Position numbers and translations under genes: made by a program. Positions 8,597 to 17,811 of a stretch of DNA of 63,965 nucleotides are shown in pieces. The stretch is from Candidatus Marinamargulisbacteria bacterium SCGC AAA071-K20 (GTDB taxonomy: Bacteria > Margulisbacteria > Marinamargulisbacteria > GCA-2716485 > AAA071-K20), in contig QFBU01000005.1 of assembly GCA_003265975.1 (NCBI GenBank), positions 1 to 63,965 on the forward strand, written 5' to 3'. The notes beneath the pieces were generated by a model that was not told the DNA's origin, searched no databases, and was given only the letters and a program-made list of their open reading frames with translations. Position 1 is the first letter of the stretch. The number at the start of each line of letters is the position of its first letter.

Positions 8597-9883
8597 TTAC
8601 AGACTGATAGCGGTGAGACTAAGGTCTTCAACGTTATTGCATTTTACGGCTAAGAATTCATTTTTAAGATTTTTTTCAGAAGACAGTTTAACTCTAAGGA
8701 AATTATCAGTAAGTCCGTTCCAGTAGCCATGTTTGTCTTGTTCAAACAGAACAGATACAGTTTTGCCAATAAATTGTTGTAAATAGTCACCTTTTTTCTT
8801 TTTACTTAACTCTCTTAACACCTTACTTCGTCTCTGAATTTCTTGACTATCAACAATCGCCTCTATTTTTTTACTTCTAGCCAGTGGGCGTTCTGAATAA
8901 CTAAAAACATGAAAATAATGTACCGGCTGAGTTATTAAGGTCGCTACTGTTTCATCAAAGTTTGCCTTAGTTTCGCCTGGAAATCCAACGATTACGTCTG
9001 TTCCTATACAAATGTCTTCGACTGTTTTGTAGGCATATTGAACTGTGTCGATAAATTCTTTTGTAGAATGCTTTCTACTCATTGCTTTTAAAGTAGTATT
9101 ACTTCCACTTTGAATCGGAATATGAAGGTATCGACACATCTTAGGTTCTATTGCCATAAAGTCGAAAAGTTCGTTAGGAATGGTAGTGGGTTCGATTGAC
9201 GATATTCGTAACCTACTAAGCTTAGGTAGTGTTACTAACGCTTTGCATATATCTAAAAAGTGATGATTGTTGTGCTCATATGTACCGATATTAACGCCTG
9301 TTAATACAATTTCTTTGTGTCCTGCTTCAGTCAGTTCTATGGCTTCTCTAATGATATCTTCAAACATCCTACTCCTTGCTGGGCCTCTTGCGAACGGAAT
9401 AACACAAAAAGAGCAATAGAAATCGCATCCGTCCTGTATTTTTAGGTTGGCTCGAGTATGTTTTTTGTCTATAGCACTGGTTTTTATTGTAAACGGTTTT
9501 TTTATCAGCTTTTTTGTGTTAATCACTGGGGTATCATTATTAGTTTCAGAAATAATTTGGGCTAAGTTCATTTTTTCAGCGTTTCCAATAACCCACTGTA
9601 CATTTTTTAATTCAAAAAGTTTTTCTTTTAAAATTTGGGACTGACACCCAATAAGCGCAATTTTAGAACTGGAATTAATTTTATTGATCTTATTAACTAA
9701 ACGCCGAGTGTCTTTGTCACCATTTTCTGTAACGGTACAGGTATTAACAATCACAATATCTGCCCCATTTTCAAATGGGACTACGCAATAACCTTCATTT
9801 GAAAATGATTGCTCTAGTGTGGCTGTTTCAGAAATATTTAATCTGCAGCCCTGTGTATAAAAAGCGAGTTTTGGCTTATTCAT
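8597..9883 (-). CDS. mtaB: MtaB-type tRNA t6A37 methylthiotransferase
   Basis: A radical SAM methylthiotransferase of 428 aa, likely forming ms2t6A37 in tRNA. The N-terminal signature TQGCRLNISETATLE fits the MtaB/YqeV branch (GCxxN without the QMN of MiaB). The radical SAM cysteines lie in IQDGCDFYCSFCVIPFARGPARSR, and a C-terminal TRAM-like segment follows. I placed the start at ATG 9883 (MNKPKLAFYTQG), not the longer TTG frame at 9919: a TATAGT -10 box lies exactly 7 nt upstream of 9883 and would fall inside the longer version. RimO is the alternative but is less likely from the N-terminus. Confidence 0.88.
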   Translation of the reverse strand: MNKPKLAFYTQGCRLNISETATLEQSFSNEGYCVVPFENGADIVIVNTCTVTENGDKDTRRLVNKINKINSSSKIALIGCQSQILKEKLFELKNVQWVIGNAEKMNLAQIISETNNDTPVINTKKLIKKPFTIKTSAIDKKHTRANLKIQDGCDFYCSFCVIPFARGPARSRMFEDIIREAIELTEAGHKEIVLTGVNIGTYEHNNHHFLDICKALVTLPKLSRLRISSIEPTTIPNELFDFMAIEPKMCRYLHIPIQSGSNTTLKAMSRKHSTKEFIDTVQYAYKTVEDICIGTDVIVGFPGETKANFDETVATLITQPVHYFHVFSYSERPLARSKKIEAIVDSQEIQRRSKVLRELSKKKKGDYLQQFIGKTVSVLFEQDKHGYWNGLTDNFLRVKLSSEKNLKNEFLAVKCNNVEDLSLTAISL

Positions 9884-9934
9884 AACGCTTACTATAACTT
9901 TGAGCCTGGATAGAAACAATAGATAAGCATAATT

Positions 9935-10206
9935 TCAGAGCGCTTCTTTTAATAACTCAGAGACAGTTACAAACCGATACCCCTCTTTCTTAAGGTGTTC
10001 AATAATAATTGGAAGATGTCCTGTAAATGCTTATTAGAATCGTGAAATAGGACAATAGCTCCAGGTTTTACGTCTAATAACATATTCAGAAATAGTAGAG
10101 TTATACGAGCCCAGTTGTTAGTCTAAAATAGAGTGGTGTAACTCCTCTTCAACGCGTTGTGCTACAACAAAAAAAGTTGCTTTAACATTATGTTCTTTTA
10201 AAACAT
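9935..10206 (-). pseudogene. Decayed NodB-type polysaccharide deacetylase
   Basis: No intact gene is present, but three reading-frame pieces on the minus strand match successive parts of a polysaccharide deacetylase. Just after the tadA stop, the frame reads LNVLKEHNVKATFFVVAQRVEEE and then a stop. After a gap comes KPGAIVLFHDSNKHLQD, the C-terminal His motif. A frameshift then leads to LPIIIEHLKKEGYRFVTVS and a stop at 9935. The N-terminal TFDDGP block and the central HSxxH part are lost. The closest intact relative in the window is at 12088-12780, whose C-terminus has the same pattern (PGAIILLHETNKDMLKTLP). Confidence 0.8.
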
Positions 10207-10647
10207 TTAGGAGTTTCGTTTATTTTTGAAAAACTGCTTTATAGACTCAGAATACTCATGGCTTGGGATAAACTCAGAGGCACAATGATGATTAAAAGTA
10301 TTTGACTGTATAAACGAGAGAATAGATCCATCAGCGCCCCATTTAAAGTCTTTTGCTGCATAGGTAATACTTTTTAGTCTAGCGTGCAAAATGGCGCCTG
10401 CGCACATAGGGCACGGTTCTAAGGTCGTATATAGTTCACATCCTGGGATCCTTTTACTGCCTAATTGAGAACATGCAGTTTTAATAGCGAGGATCTCTGC
10501 ATGTGCAGTGGGGTCATTTAATTCTTCAACTTGATTATGGGCCCTTGCTATAATCTCACCATTTTTCACGATGACAGCACCCACAGGTACTTCGTCTTTT
10601 TCCCCTGCAATTTTAGCTTGTTTAATGGCTTCTTGAAGAAAGTCCAT
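10207..10647 (-). CDS. tadA: tRNA-specific adenosine deaminase TadA
   Basis: Deaminates A34 to inosine in tRNA-Arg(ACG). The 146-aa protein is a typical zinc cytidine-deaminase fold, with HAE (His49, Glu51) and PCPMC (Cys79, Cys82) as zinc ligands and proton shuttle. The C-terminal tail NHHCASEFIPSHEYSE is as in bacterial TadA. Its start abuts the stop of the DUF3467 gene (shared base at 10647), so it is co-transcribed behind efp and DUF3467. Identification is firm. Confidence 0.94.
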   Translation of the reverse strand: MDFLQEAIKQAKIAGEKDEVPVGAVIVKNGEIIARAHNQVEELNDPTAHAEILAIKTACSQLGSKRIPGCELYTTLEPCPMCAGAILHARLKSITYAAKDFKWGADGSILSFIQSNTFNHHCASEFIPSHEYSESIKQFFKNKRNS

Positions 10648-10970
10648 TAATTAATACTAAGATCGATATGTGGTGGCTGAGCCTCTCCTGTAATTGGGCC
10701 TATCTTTTCTTCGTACTCTTCAATTTGTTGATTTAGTAAATCGGCAAGTCTTTTAGCATTTTTAGGTGTCAATATTACTCGGGATCTTATTTTGGCTTTC
10801 TTAATCTGAGACTGCAAGAAGGCAAAGTCTAATATAAATTCTTCTCTAGAGAAAAATGACAATGTTAAGTTAGCGTATTTCCCAAAAGATGTTTCTTCAT
10901 CAATGTCTACCTGAATACTTTCTTGCTCTTGAGCTTGCTCTTCTCCTTCAGACTTTATATTTTCACTCAT
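10647..10970 (-). CDS. DUF3467 family protein
   Basis: 107 aa with an acidic Gln-rich N-terminus, then a compact domain matching DUF3467: YANLTLSFFSREEFILDFAF, followed by RVILTPKNAKRLADLLNQQIEEYEEKIG. The function of this family is not established. The start overlaps the end of efp by 4 bp and the gene leads directly into tadA, so it belongs to a translation-related operon; a link to translation is only context inference. Confidence 0.8.
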   Translation of the reverse strand: MSENIKSEGEEQAQEQESIQVDIDEETSFGKYANLTLSFFSREEFILDFAFLQSQIKKAKIRSRVILTPKNAKRLADLLNQQIEEYEEKIGPITGEAQPPHIDLSIN

Positions 10971-11533
10971 GACTTTACCCTCTCTAAATACTCGTTGGTT
11001 TCTGTATTTATTTTAATCATGTCGCCTTCTTTAATAAAAGTAGGTGCATTTACAGTCATTCCATTTTCAAGTTCAACAGGTCTTAGTGATGCTGATGCTG
11101 TCGCTTTTTTAACTTCAGGTGGGGCTACTGTTACTTTAATCTCAATAGTTTTTGGCAATTCTATTCCAACAGGTCCATCTTCATAAAAAGTAACTGAGTA
11201 GTTGTCAGACTCTTTAAGATATTTATTGGACTCCCCCATTAATTCTTGTGAAAGCGTAATCTGATCAAATGTTTCATTGTCCATAAAAACATACCCTTCA
11301 CCATCACTATATAAATACTGCATTTTTCGGGTATCCAACACAGCTTTTTCTACTCGTTCGCTAGACAGAAATCGTTTTTCTAAATTACGTCCGCTAACAA
11401 TATTTTTTAGTTTGGTTTGCATGCACGCGTTGCCCTTACCTGGAGTTCTATGAATGGTGTAATTTACTTTATATAATTCTTCATCAATAACAAGGATCAT
11501 TCCTTCTCTAATTTGTGTAGCGTTAATTTGCAT
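10967..11533 (-). CDS. efp: Elongation factor P
   Basis: Relieves ribosome stalling on polyproline. 188 aa with three beta-barrel domains. The loop that reaches the peptidyl-transferase centre reads HRTPGKGNA, with Lys33 at the position modified in many bacteria. The C-terminal OB domain ends PTFIKEGDMIKINTETNEYLERV, the family ending. AAAGGAC precedes the ATG. No EpmA, EpmB or other modification gene is in the window, so the modification type is unknown. Confidence 0.96.
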   Translation of the reverse strand: MQINATQIREGMILVIDEELYKVNYTIHRTPGKGNACMQTKLKNIVSGRNLEKRFLSSERVEKAVLDTRKMQYLYSDGEGYVFMDNETFDQITLSQELMGESNKYLKESDNYSVTFYEDGPVGIELPKTIEIKVTVAPPEVKKATASASLRPVELENGMTVNAPTFIKEGDMIKINTETNEYLERVKS

Positions 11534-11547
11534 CGTATGTCCTTTCT

Positions 11548-12042
11548 TTATCTGTAATTAACAAAATTCAATGGAAATTCTAAATTCATTTCCTTTAGCA
11601 TTTGCATAACAGCTTGTAGCTCGTCTAATTTTTTACCTTGTACCCTCACCTGTTCACCTTGAATTTGAGTATTTACTTTTAACTTAGAGTCTTTAATCGC
11701 TTTAGTAATAATTTTTGCATTTTCTTTAGAAATACCTTGCTGAATAGTTAATTCTTCTCGAGCACGACCGCTAGATGCGGGCTCAACAGTTCCATCTTTA
11801 AATGCTTTTGGCGAAATACTTCGCTTAATGGCTTTTTGAATAAAAATTTCTTTTGCAGCCTTTAACTTGTAATCGTCACTTGATTCAAAATTCAAAGTTA
11901 GTTCTTTTTCATTAAATTTAATTTCTGTGTCTGAATCTTTTAAATCATATCTATTTGATATTTCTTTTAATGCTTGGTTAATGGCATTGTCTAATTCTTG
12001 TAAGTCTATTTCAGAAACGATATCAAAACTATTGTCGGCCAT
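11548..12042 (-). CDS. yajQ: YajQ-family nucleotide-binding protein
   Basis: 164 aa, full length for the YajQ/UPF0234 family (MADNSFDIVSEIDLQELDNAINQALKEI at the start, IQGEQVRVQGKKLDELQAVMQML and FPLNFVNYR at the end). Members bind nucleic acid, and some bind cyclic di-GMP. The gene is preceded by AAAGGAG and lies 14 bp upstream of efp in the same direction, so it is probably the first gene of the efp operon. The assignment is firm; whether this one senses cyclic di-GMP is unknown. Confidence 0.92.
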   Translation of the reverse strand: MADNSFDIVSEIDLQELDNAINQALKEISNRYDLKDSDTEIKFNEKELTLNFESSDDYKLKAAKEIFIQKAIKRSISPKAFKDGTVEPASSGRAREELTIQQGISKENAKIITKAIKDSKLKVNTQIQGEQVRVQGKKLDELQAVMQMLKEMNLEFPLNFVNYR

Positions 12043-12087
12043 AATATTCTCCTTTGATTTTCTTTTAAAAGTTTAGCATAGGGCTAC

Positions 12088-12780
12088 CTAGTAAGTCTCA
12101 TATTCTTCAAGTAACTTAGAAATAGTAACCATAGAATACCCTTGAGATTTAAGTTCAGTTACTAGTAACGGTAATGTTTTTAACATATCTTTATTTGTTT
12201 CATGCAATAAAATTATTGCTCCTGGCTGAATGTTTTGAGAAATATACTCTGTCACATTCTCTTTTTTTTCTTCCCAGTCTTTAGGGTCGATCGTCCATGA
12301 AATGTGATGTTTAAAAAAACGCTTAATGACTGACTTGCTTTCTTTATTCATTTTTCCATATGGCGCTCTGAAATATCTTGGGAAAGTGCCAGTTTGAGAC
12401 TTAAACACTTTTTGACTCTGAGCTATATCGATCAATCGATCACTTTTATTTAGTTTTGGGTATGGCAAGTGCGCATAAGAGTGATTCCCAACCTCGTGAC
12501 CACCTTTCAAGATTGATCTTGTTAATTCAGGGTGTTTTTCACATTGATTTGCGATTAAAAAGAAGGTGCCTTTTGCTTTGTTTTTCTTCAGTATTTTAAG
12601 TATTTTCTTTGTATGCTTAACGTGAGGTCCATCGTCAAAGGTTAAGGCTACTAACTTTTTATTAGTGGGTACCAGATTGATCGTATAGGGTAATACAGGT
12701 GCGTTTTTTACTATTAAATTATTAGCAAAAACACTGCCGGTAAAAACAACAAATAATAAAAGTAACGCCCTTATTTGCAT
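12088..12780 (-). CDS. Secreted polysaccharide deacetylase (NodB fold)
   Basis: An exported metal-dependent deacetylase of 230 aa, probably acting on peptidoglycan or another N-acetyl glycan. A signal peptide occupies residues 1-20. NodB motifs follow in order: TFDDGP with Asp49/Asp50, HSYAH with His100 and His104 as metal ligands, RAPYGKMN, and the C-terminal LLHET near residue 195. It starts 10 bp inside the end of pepF, so the two are coupled. A broken relative lies at 9935-10206. Substrate not determinable from sequence. Confidence 0.88.
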   Translation of the reverse strand: MQIRALLLLFVVFTGSVFANNLIVKNAPVLPYTINLVPTNKKLVALTFDDGPHVKHTKKILKILKKNKAKGTFFLIANQCEKHPELTRSILKGGHEVGNHSYAHLPYPKLNKSDRLIDIAQSQKVFKSQTGTFPRYFRAPYGKMNKESKSVIKRFFKHHISWTIDPKDWEEKKENVTEYISQNIQPGAIILLHETNKDMLKTLPLLVTELKSQGYSMVTISKLLEEYETY

Positions 12781-14543
12781 AGTTCCTTGAGCTCATTTAC
12801 CTGAGATTCAATATAGGTAATACTTTTTTGCCAAAATGCTTTTTTAGTTATGTCAGCACCTACTAAATCACAAAGGACCTTAGGATCATCTATACTTCCG
12901 CTACTTAAAAAAACTTTTAATTTAGGGATAAAAGACTGACCTTCTTCTAAATATTTTTGATAAAGTGCGAATACTAAAAGGTTTCCAAAGTTATATGAAT
13001 ACACATAAAATTGCGATTCATATATATGTGGAATTGTAGACCATTCCCACTTATATTCTTCTGGGATTTTTACGGAGTTACCAAACATTAATTTAAGTTC
13101 TTTTTTGTAGGTGTCACAAAGTTCATCAGTACTCATTATCCCATCAGTTAATTTTTCGTGAGTGATTCTTTCAAACCGTGAAAACATGTTTTGCCTGTGA
13201 CTAGTTGCAAAGATGTCTTCAAGTTTGTCTGTGAGTAAATTGATCTTTTCTTTTTTTGTTTTCAAAGTTGATTTTAGGTTGTCTGTCACCAGCATCTCAC
13301 AAAAAACAGAGGCTGTTTCGCATAAAGGCAAAATAGCATGGTAGTTAAATAAACTTTGTTTTTGACTTAGCATTGCGTGAATTGCATGACCAAATTCGTG
13401 AGCCAACGTAGCGACATCTCTTGGTTTTCCTAAAAAGTTTAGTAATACATATGGATTAACATCAGGTGTAGACGACGAACAAAATGCTCCGCCCCGTTTT
13501 CCCTTTTTAACATATACATCTACCCGTTTTTCTTTGAACATTGTTTGAGCCATATCGTAAAAGTCTTTGTCGAAACGTTTAAACGAATCAAGTACCATGG
13601 TTTTTGCTTGATCATAAGTGTATTTTGATTCGCTTTGAGACATAGGCGCATAGATGTCAGCGAGGGTCATGTCATCAAGCTTTAGAATTTTCTTTTTAAT
13701 CTTGTAATATTCTTGTACTAGCTTATTAGACTCCGTTGTTATGTCGTGAAGAACGTCTATTACTTTATCGTCTAAGTCGTTTCCAATGTTTTTAACAGTA
13801 ATCGGGCTTTTATAGCCTCGTAATTTTCGTTCAATATTAAATTCTTTAATAACGTTGTTGTATGTGTGAGTAAGCACTAATTTATTGTCCTCATAGCGAC
13901 TATAAAAAAGTTTCATTGCGTCTCGTCTAACTTTAGGATCTTTATGAAGTCTTAAAGCTCTTAATTCGCTACCTGTCATGGTTTTCTTTTTGCCATCCAC
14001 TTTAAAATCAAATTCGAAGGATGAGGTTAATTCTTCGTATAGCCGCTTGAAAGCATCTGATCCGGTGAGGTCTTTCAAATTTGAAAGCTGTTCTTCTTTT
14101 TCAGTAAGGTTGTATTGAGCCGTTTCTTTACTTCGTTTAACACTATAAGCAAAGTTTTTAAGTTCTTTTGCTTTTATGTGAGCGTTAATCTTTGCTTGAG
14201 AAAGCTGGCCAAGCTCAAGGTCAAAAAACAAAATTGAGTTACTAACTTCAGACTCAACTTCGTCAATAGTATTAACCAATACTTTGATTTTGTCGTTCAC
14301 TACGTCTGTAGATTGAGTTAATGAGGCAAATTGAGAAACTCTGTAAAAAGGTGTTAGCATTTTCTCAAGATCCTTATAAGACGTTGCTAGTTCTTTTGAA
14401 CTTAAAGACTTTATATTGCCCTTATATTTTTTTTGAAATGACAAAGAATCTTTTTTTACTTTAGTAAGAATTGTTGCAATTTTTGGGTCCGTAATACTTT
14501 TGAAAAGATTAGAAAGATCCCAATTTATTGTTTTTTTTGACAT
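12771..14543 (-). CDS. pepF: Oligoendopeptidase F (M3 family)
   Basis: A zinc endopeptidase cleaving short peptides in the cytosol. At 590 aa it has the M3 catalytic motif LAHEFGHAIHA (HExxH) with the third ligand Glu in LCETASVFCEML downstream, and the PepF N-terminal helical domain. I start at ATG 14543 (MSKKTINWDLSNLF), which has AAGGGG upstream; the longer frame up to 14642 would run into the divergent gene's promoter. It overlaps the deacetylase gene by 10 bp. Confidence 0.92.
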   Translation of the reverse strand: MSKKTINWDLSNLFKSITDPKIATILTKVKKDSLSFQKKYKGNIKSLSSKELATSYKDLEKMLTPFYRVSQFASLTQSTDVVNDKIKVLVNTIDEVESEVSNSILFFDLELGQLSQAKINAHIKAKELKNFAYSVKRSKETAQYNLTEKEEQLSNLKDLTGSDAFKRLYEELTSSFEFDFKVDGKKKTMTGSELRALRLHKDPKVRRDAMKLFYSRYEDNKLVLTHTYNNVIKEFNIERKLRGYKSPITVKNIGNDLDDKVIDVLHDITTESNKLVQEYYKIKKKILKLDDMTLADIYAPMSQSESKYTYDQAKTMVLDSFKRFDKDFYDMAQTMFKEKRVDVYVKKGKRGGAFCSSSTPDVNPYVLLNFLGKPRDVATLAHEFGHAIHAMLSQKQSLFNYHAILPLCETASVFCEMLVTDNLKSTLKTKKEKINLLTDKLEDIFATSHRQNMFSRFERITHEKLTDGIMSTDELCDTYKKELKLMFGNSVKIPEEYKWEWSTIPHIYESQFYVYSYNFGNLLVFALYQKYLEEGQSFIPKLKVFLSSGSIDDPKVLCDLVGADITKKAFWQKSITYIESQVNELKELCK

Positions 14544-14643
14544 GGCAAACCCCTTTGTGATTTTGTTGAGTTTGATTATAACAGAAATTAGATGCGGTTG
14601 ATGAGGCTCAAAGTTTTTTGCATTTGTGTTAGACTTTCTCATT

Positions 14644-15588
14644 ATGTCATTACAAAATTGTCTTCACGACACCATTACCAAAAATATCTTATCTTCATTT
14701 TTTGAAAACTTAGTGCCCGTAGAACCCAATTCTAAATTAAGCGTTTCTATTGTAGAAAATGGAATTCTTTCTCCAATTATAGTTTGGAAAGATAAGTTGC
14801 TTATTGATGGTCAGCAACGATTACTGATTGCGAGGGACCTAAAAATCAACGACATCCCTATGGTTATGTTGCAAGACATGGTAGATCTGGAGTCGGCAAT
14901 AGAATGTCGCTTATTAAGCTTAAAGGGCCGCCTAACACTCATTCAAAGAATCAAAGTAATTCAGTTTTTTCATTCTCACTTAGATATAACAAGAGTGACG
15001 CTAATAAATCGATTTTTACCCCTATTAGACTTTTCATCGCAAGAACATATTTTTAGACAATGTTTAAAGGTAATGGAGCTTCCTTCTGAAATATTATCTT
15101 TTTGTGAAGAGAAGAAGTTTTCTTTAAAACAAGCTTATCAATTAACGAGATTTTCTACAGCGCTCCTTGACTCGTTCTCTACTAGGTTTTCTATGTTTAG
15201 TTTTTCAGCCAGTGTTTTTATTGAGTGTATGGATGGTGTACATGACTATCTAAGAAAACATAAAATCGAGGTAGCTTCTTTTTGGGGGAATAAAGCCCTT
15301 CTTCAATTACTAGAAGCAAGTAAAACCGAAGCTGAACGCACGCTTACTTTTAGGAACTATCTTAAAAGCCTTTTATTGCCAACGTTAATTGAACAAAATA
15401 AAATCATTACTAACTTAGCAGCAAAACTACCTAAGGGTATATCCATTAAATGGGATCCGGCTTTAGAAAATAAAGAAGTACAGATTTCAATAATAAGTCG
15501 AAGCAAAGAAGACTTAAAAAAGCAACTAACGACACTGTCTAACGATCAAGAAATGGATACTGTATCGTCAATAATAGATAGTTTGTAG
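14644..15588 (+). CDS. ParB N-terminal-domain protein, not a canonical ParB
   Basis: 314 aa. Residues about 25-85 match the ParB/Srx-like fold: SIVENGILSPIIVWKDKLLIDGQQRLLIA, then DIPMVML. The central part may hold a helix-turn-helix (FSLKQAYQLTRFS). The rest is unlike chromosomal ParB and no parA is adjacent. The start is ATG 14644, with TAGACT 8 nt upstream and no ribosome site. It is divergent from pepF. A DNA-binding or CTP-binding role is possible but only inferred from the fold. Confidence 0.65.
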   Translation: MSLQNCLHDTITKNILSSFFENLVPVEPNSKLSVSIVENGILSPIIVWKDKLLIDGQQRLLIARDLKINDIPMVMLQDMVDLESAIECRLLSLKGRLTLIQRIKVIQFFHSHLDITRVTLINRFLPLLDFSSQEHIFRQCLKVMELPSEILSFCEEKKFSLKQAYQLTRFSTALLDSFSTRFSMFSFSASVFIECMDGVHDYLRKHKIEVASFWGNKALLQLLEASKTEAERTLTFRNYLKSLLLPTLIEQNKIITNLAAKLPKGISIKWDPALENKEVQISIISRSKEDLKKQLTTLSNDQEMDTVSSIIDSL

Positions 15589-15710
15589 TTGTTTTTGTGT
15601 AAATTAATTTTAAAAATGCTGCGCAAGTAAAAATTGGAATAGGGAATACTACTATTACGAAACATATATATTTATAGAAATAATACAAAAGTCCTTATAC
15701 ACTAATTAAT

Positions 15711-16862
15711 ATGAAACGAAACTTTACTGATATTTCCATAGATACAAGTCAGATTGACTCTGACGCGGCGGGCGAGTTAAAAAAACTTGGTGTTAAATTA
15801 AGAACCTCTAAGACTAAAGATATAATCCCTGACTACCGACAAGGGAAACGTGTACTTAAAGTAAACCCAAAACAGGGTGAAAGTATGGACACCTGTGCCA
15901 CTATTAGCGACAAATATATTTGTTGCAATGTAAAAGTACTTAAATCTGTCAGTAATTGCCCGTTTGACTGTTCCTACTGTTTTCTTCAAAACTATTTAAA
16001 TGACGGTACTACTTCGGTTGTTGGCGACAACGAGGCCTTAGTTAATGAAGTAAAAGAGAAAATTGATCTTGAGCCAGGGCGACTCTTTAGAATTGGGACT
16101 TGGGAACTGGGTGACAGTTTGGCTCTTGAAGAAGAGTCAGGGCAAGCAAGGGCTTTAATTCCAAGATTCGCAAAGTTAAATAATGTTCTTTTAGAACTAA
16201 AAACAAAATCAGACTGTGTAGACTCAATTCTGGACTTGGATCATCAAGAAAAAACGGTAGTATCTTGGTCATTAAATTCAGAGAAAATAGTTAACGAACA
16301 AGAGCATAGAACGGCATCACTAGAGAATCGTTTAAAAGCAATGAAAAAAGTTGCTGAAGCGGGTTATTTGGTAGGTCTTCACTTTGACCCCATGATTTAT
16401 TACAAAGGATGGGAGCAAGGCTATACAAACCTTTTGTCAGACGTTTTCAAACATATAACTCCTGACCGTATTGCCTGGATTTCTGTAGGGAGCTTACGTT
16501 TTAACCCAGAAATGAAGAAGAAAATGGAAGAGAACTTCCCTGCATCTGCCCTAACTGCTGAAGAAATGGTTAAAGGTGATGATGGAAAAATAAGATATGT
16601 GAAGCCCTTACGCTATCAAATGTACGACCTTTTCTTTAAAGAACTTAAAAAAGGACTTCAGCAAGATGATCTTTCTCCAATGACTCAAATTCATAACAAC
16701 AAACCCATTGTTTATTATTGTATGGAACGTTGGGATGTCTGGGAGCATACATTTGGACATAGCCCTGAGTCTATCTCTCATTTAGATTATTTGTTTGCAA
16801 AAAACATTCATGAAAGGTTCCCTCACCTTCATAAGACGCTTTTAGATCAATCTAATTATTAA
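15711..16862 (+). CDS. Spore-photoproduct-lyase-like radical SAM protein
   Basis: 383 aa of the SplB superfamily. The cluster motif is CPFDCSYC (Cys83, Cys87, Cys90), followed by the family's FLQNYL, VVSWSLNS and AGYLVGLHFDPMIYYKGWEQGY. True spore photoproduct lyase has a fourth Cys (141 in B. subtilis) that donates a hydrogen atom, in an ACTSDI context as I recall it; here the equivalent stretch reads RIGTWELGDS, with no Cys. So this is probably a related enzyme with another substrate. No sporulation gene is in the window. TACACT lies 7 nt before the ATG, again suggesting a leaderless message. Confidence 0.75.
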   Translation: MKRNFTDISIDTSQIDSDAAGELKKLGVKLRTSKTKDIIPDYRQGKRVLKVNPKQGESMDTCATISDKYICCNVKVLKSVSNCPFDCSYCFLQNYLNDGTTSVVGDNEALVNEVKEKIDLEPGRLFRIGTWELGDSLALEEESGQARALIPRFAKLNNVLLELKTKSDCVDSILDLDHQEKTVVSWSLNSEKIVNEQEHRTASLENRLKAMKKVAEAGYLVGLHFDPMIYYKGWEQGYTNLLSDVFKHITPDRIAWISVGSLRFNPEMKKKMEENFPASALTAEEMVKGDDGKIRYVKPLRYQMYDLFFKELKKGLQQDDLSPMTQIHNNKPIVYYCMERWDVWEHTFGHSPESISHLDYLFAKNIHERFPHLHKTLLDQSNY

Positions 16863-16959
16863 TCTTATAAACCTGACCTTTTTTAGAACATAATATTTCC
16901 ATACATTATCAGCCCCATTATTTCCGTTTTCTATATGAAGTATAAATAAGGAGAACTAC

Positions 16960-17811
16960 ATGCTAAACCCTATCAGTAATAACAATCAGAAAATGAACAA
17001 TCCTATCAACGACTTTTATAATAAACTCCTTACTTCAGGTGACGAAAAAACAGAAGAAGCAGATTCAAATAGTTGGTCTTTTGCATATGAGTCATTTTCA
17101 TTCCAAGCTACTCTTAAAAACTCATTGACAGACTTAGCTCAAAATAATCCAATTAATACTCAGGAAGCTGATGCCAACAGCAACCTAGCTAAGGTTGAAT
17201 CTAATGAACAAATTTCAGAAGCAGACTTACCCGAGCTTGTTAAAAGCTTGGTTATGCAGGGAGCTAAACTGATGTCGTCGATAAATTCTATTAGTACTGA
17301 CAACTTATTTAGTGTGACTCAGTTTCAGCGCATTGTTAAATCCTTGCTGAGCCTTGTAGAAGATTATGGTAGCTTTGATGCACTTGAATCTATTTCTGAA
17401 ATTAAGGGGCTTGTAGATAATAACCCTCTTGCTTCAGGAACGATTTCTAAGCAATTTCAAATTTGGTTTAGCTCTTCATCAATTTCATTTAAAAATGTAA
17501 AAGATGCGAATCCAGAAATGTCTGAACAGGATCTTAAATTAGTTAAGATGACTATGAGATATCAACTCTTCCAATACCTCGAAACATTTAATGAGAATGA
17601 TAAGAATACCGAATTACTTGAATCGATTAAAGATACAGATGCCTATCAAGAATCAGCTGATCATTTTTCTAATGCTGATACCAAAGACGTTTTAGATAAT
17701 AAAACAATTGGTCGGGCCATATCCTTTGCTAAGACTCAATCAGATGCTAACTCAGCAACTGATGATGATGTTCCTTTTTCCGAGATAGAAAGCTCTCAAC
17801 TCACAATCTAG
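16960..17811 (+). CDS. Hypothetical acidic, Ser/Asn-rich protein
   Basis: 283 aa, not recognised. AAGGAG sits 6 nt before the ATG, a strong start. The N-terminal 60 residues and the last 60 are low in complexity and rich in Asn, Ser, Asp and Glu; the middle (about 85-215) looks helical, with LPELVKSLVMQGAKLM and MSEQDLKLVKMTMRYQLFQYLE. No signal peptide or membrane helix is seen. It stands alone between the SplB-like gene and nrdA. It could be a secreted or structural protein of lineage-restricted type, but there is no evidence for a role. Confidence 0.6.
   Translation: MLNPISNNNQKMNNPINDFYNKLLTSGDEKTEEADSNSWSFAYESFSFQATLKNSLTDLAQNNPINTQEADANSNLAKVESNEQISEADLPELVKSLVMQGAKLMSSINSISTDNLFSVTQFQRIVKSLLSLVEDYGSFDALESISEIKGLVDNNPLASGTISKQFQIWFSSSSISFKNVKDANPEMSEQDLKLVKMTMRYQLFQYLETFNENDKNTELLESIKDTDAYQESADHFSNADTKDVLDNKTIGRAISFAKTQSDANSATDDDVPFSEIESSQLTI

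Noticed and set aside
10020..10206. Short deacetylase-like piece as an independent small gene
   Set aside because: It continues with lost and frameshifted parts of the same family, so it is a remnant.
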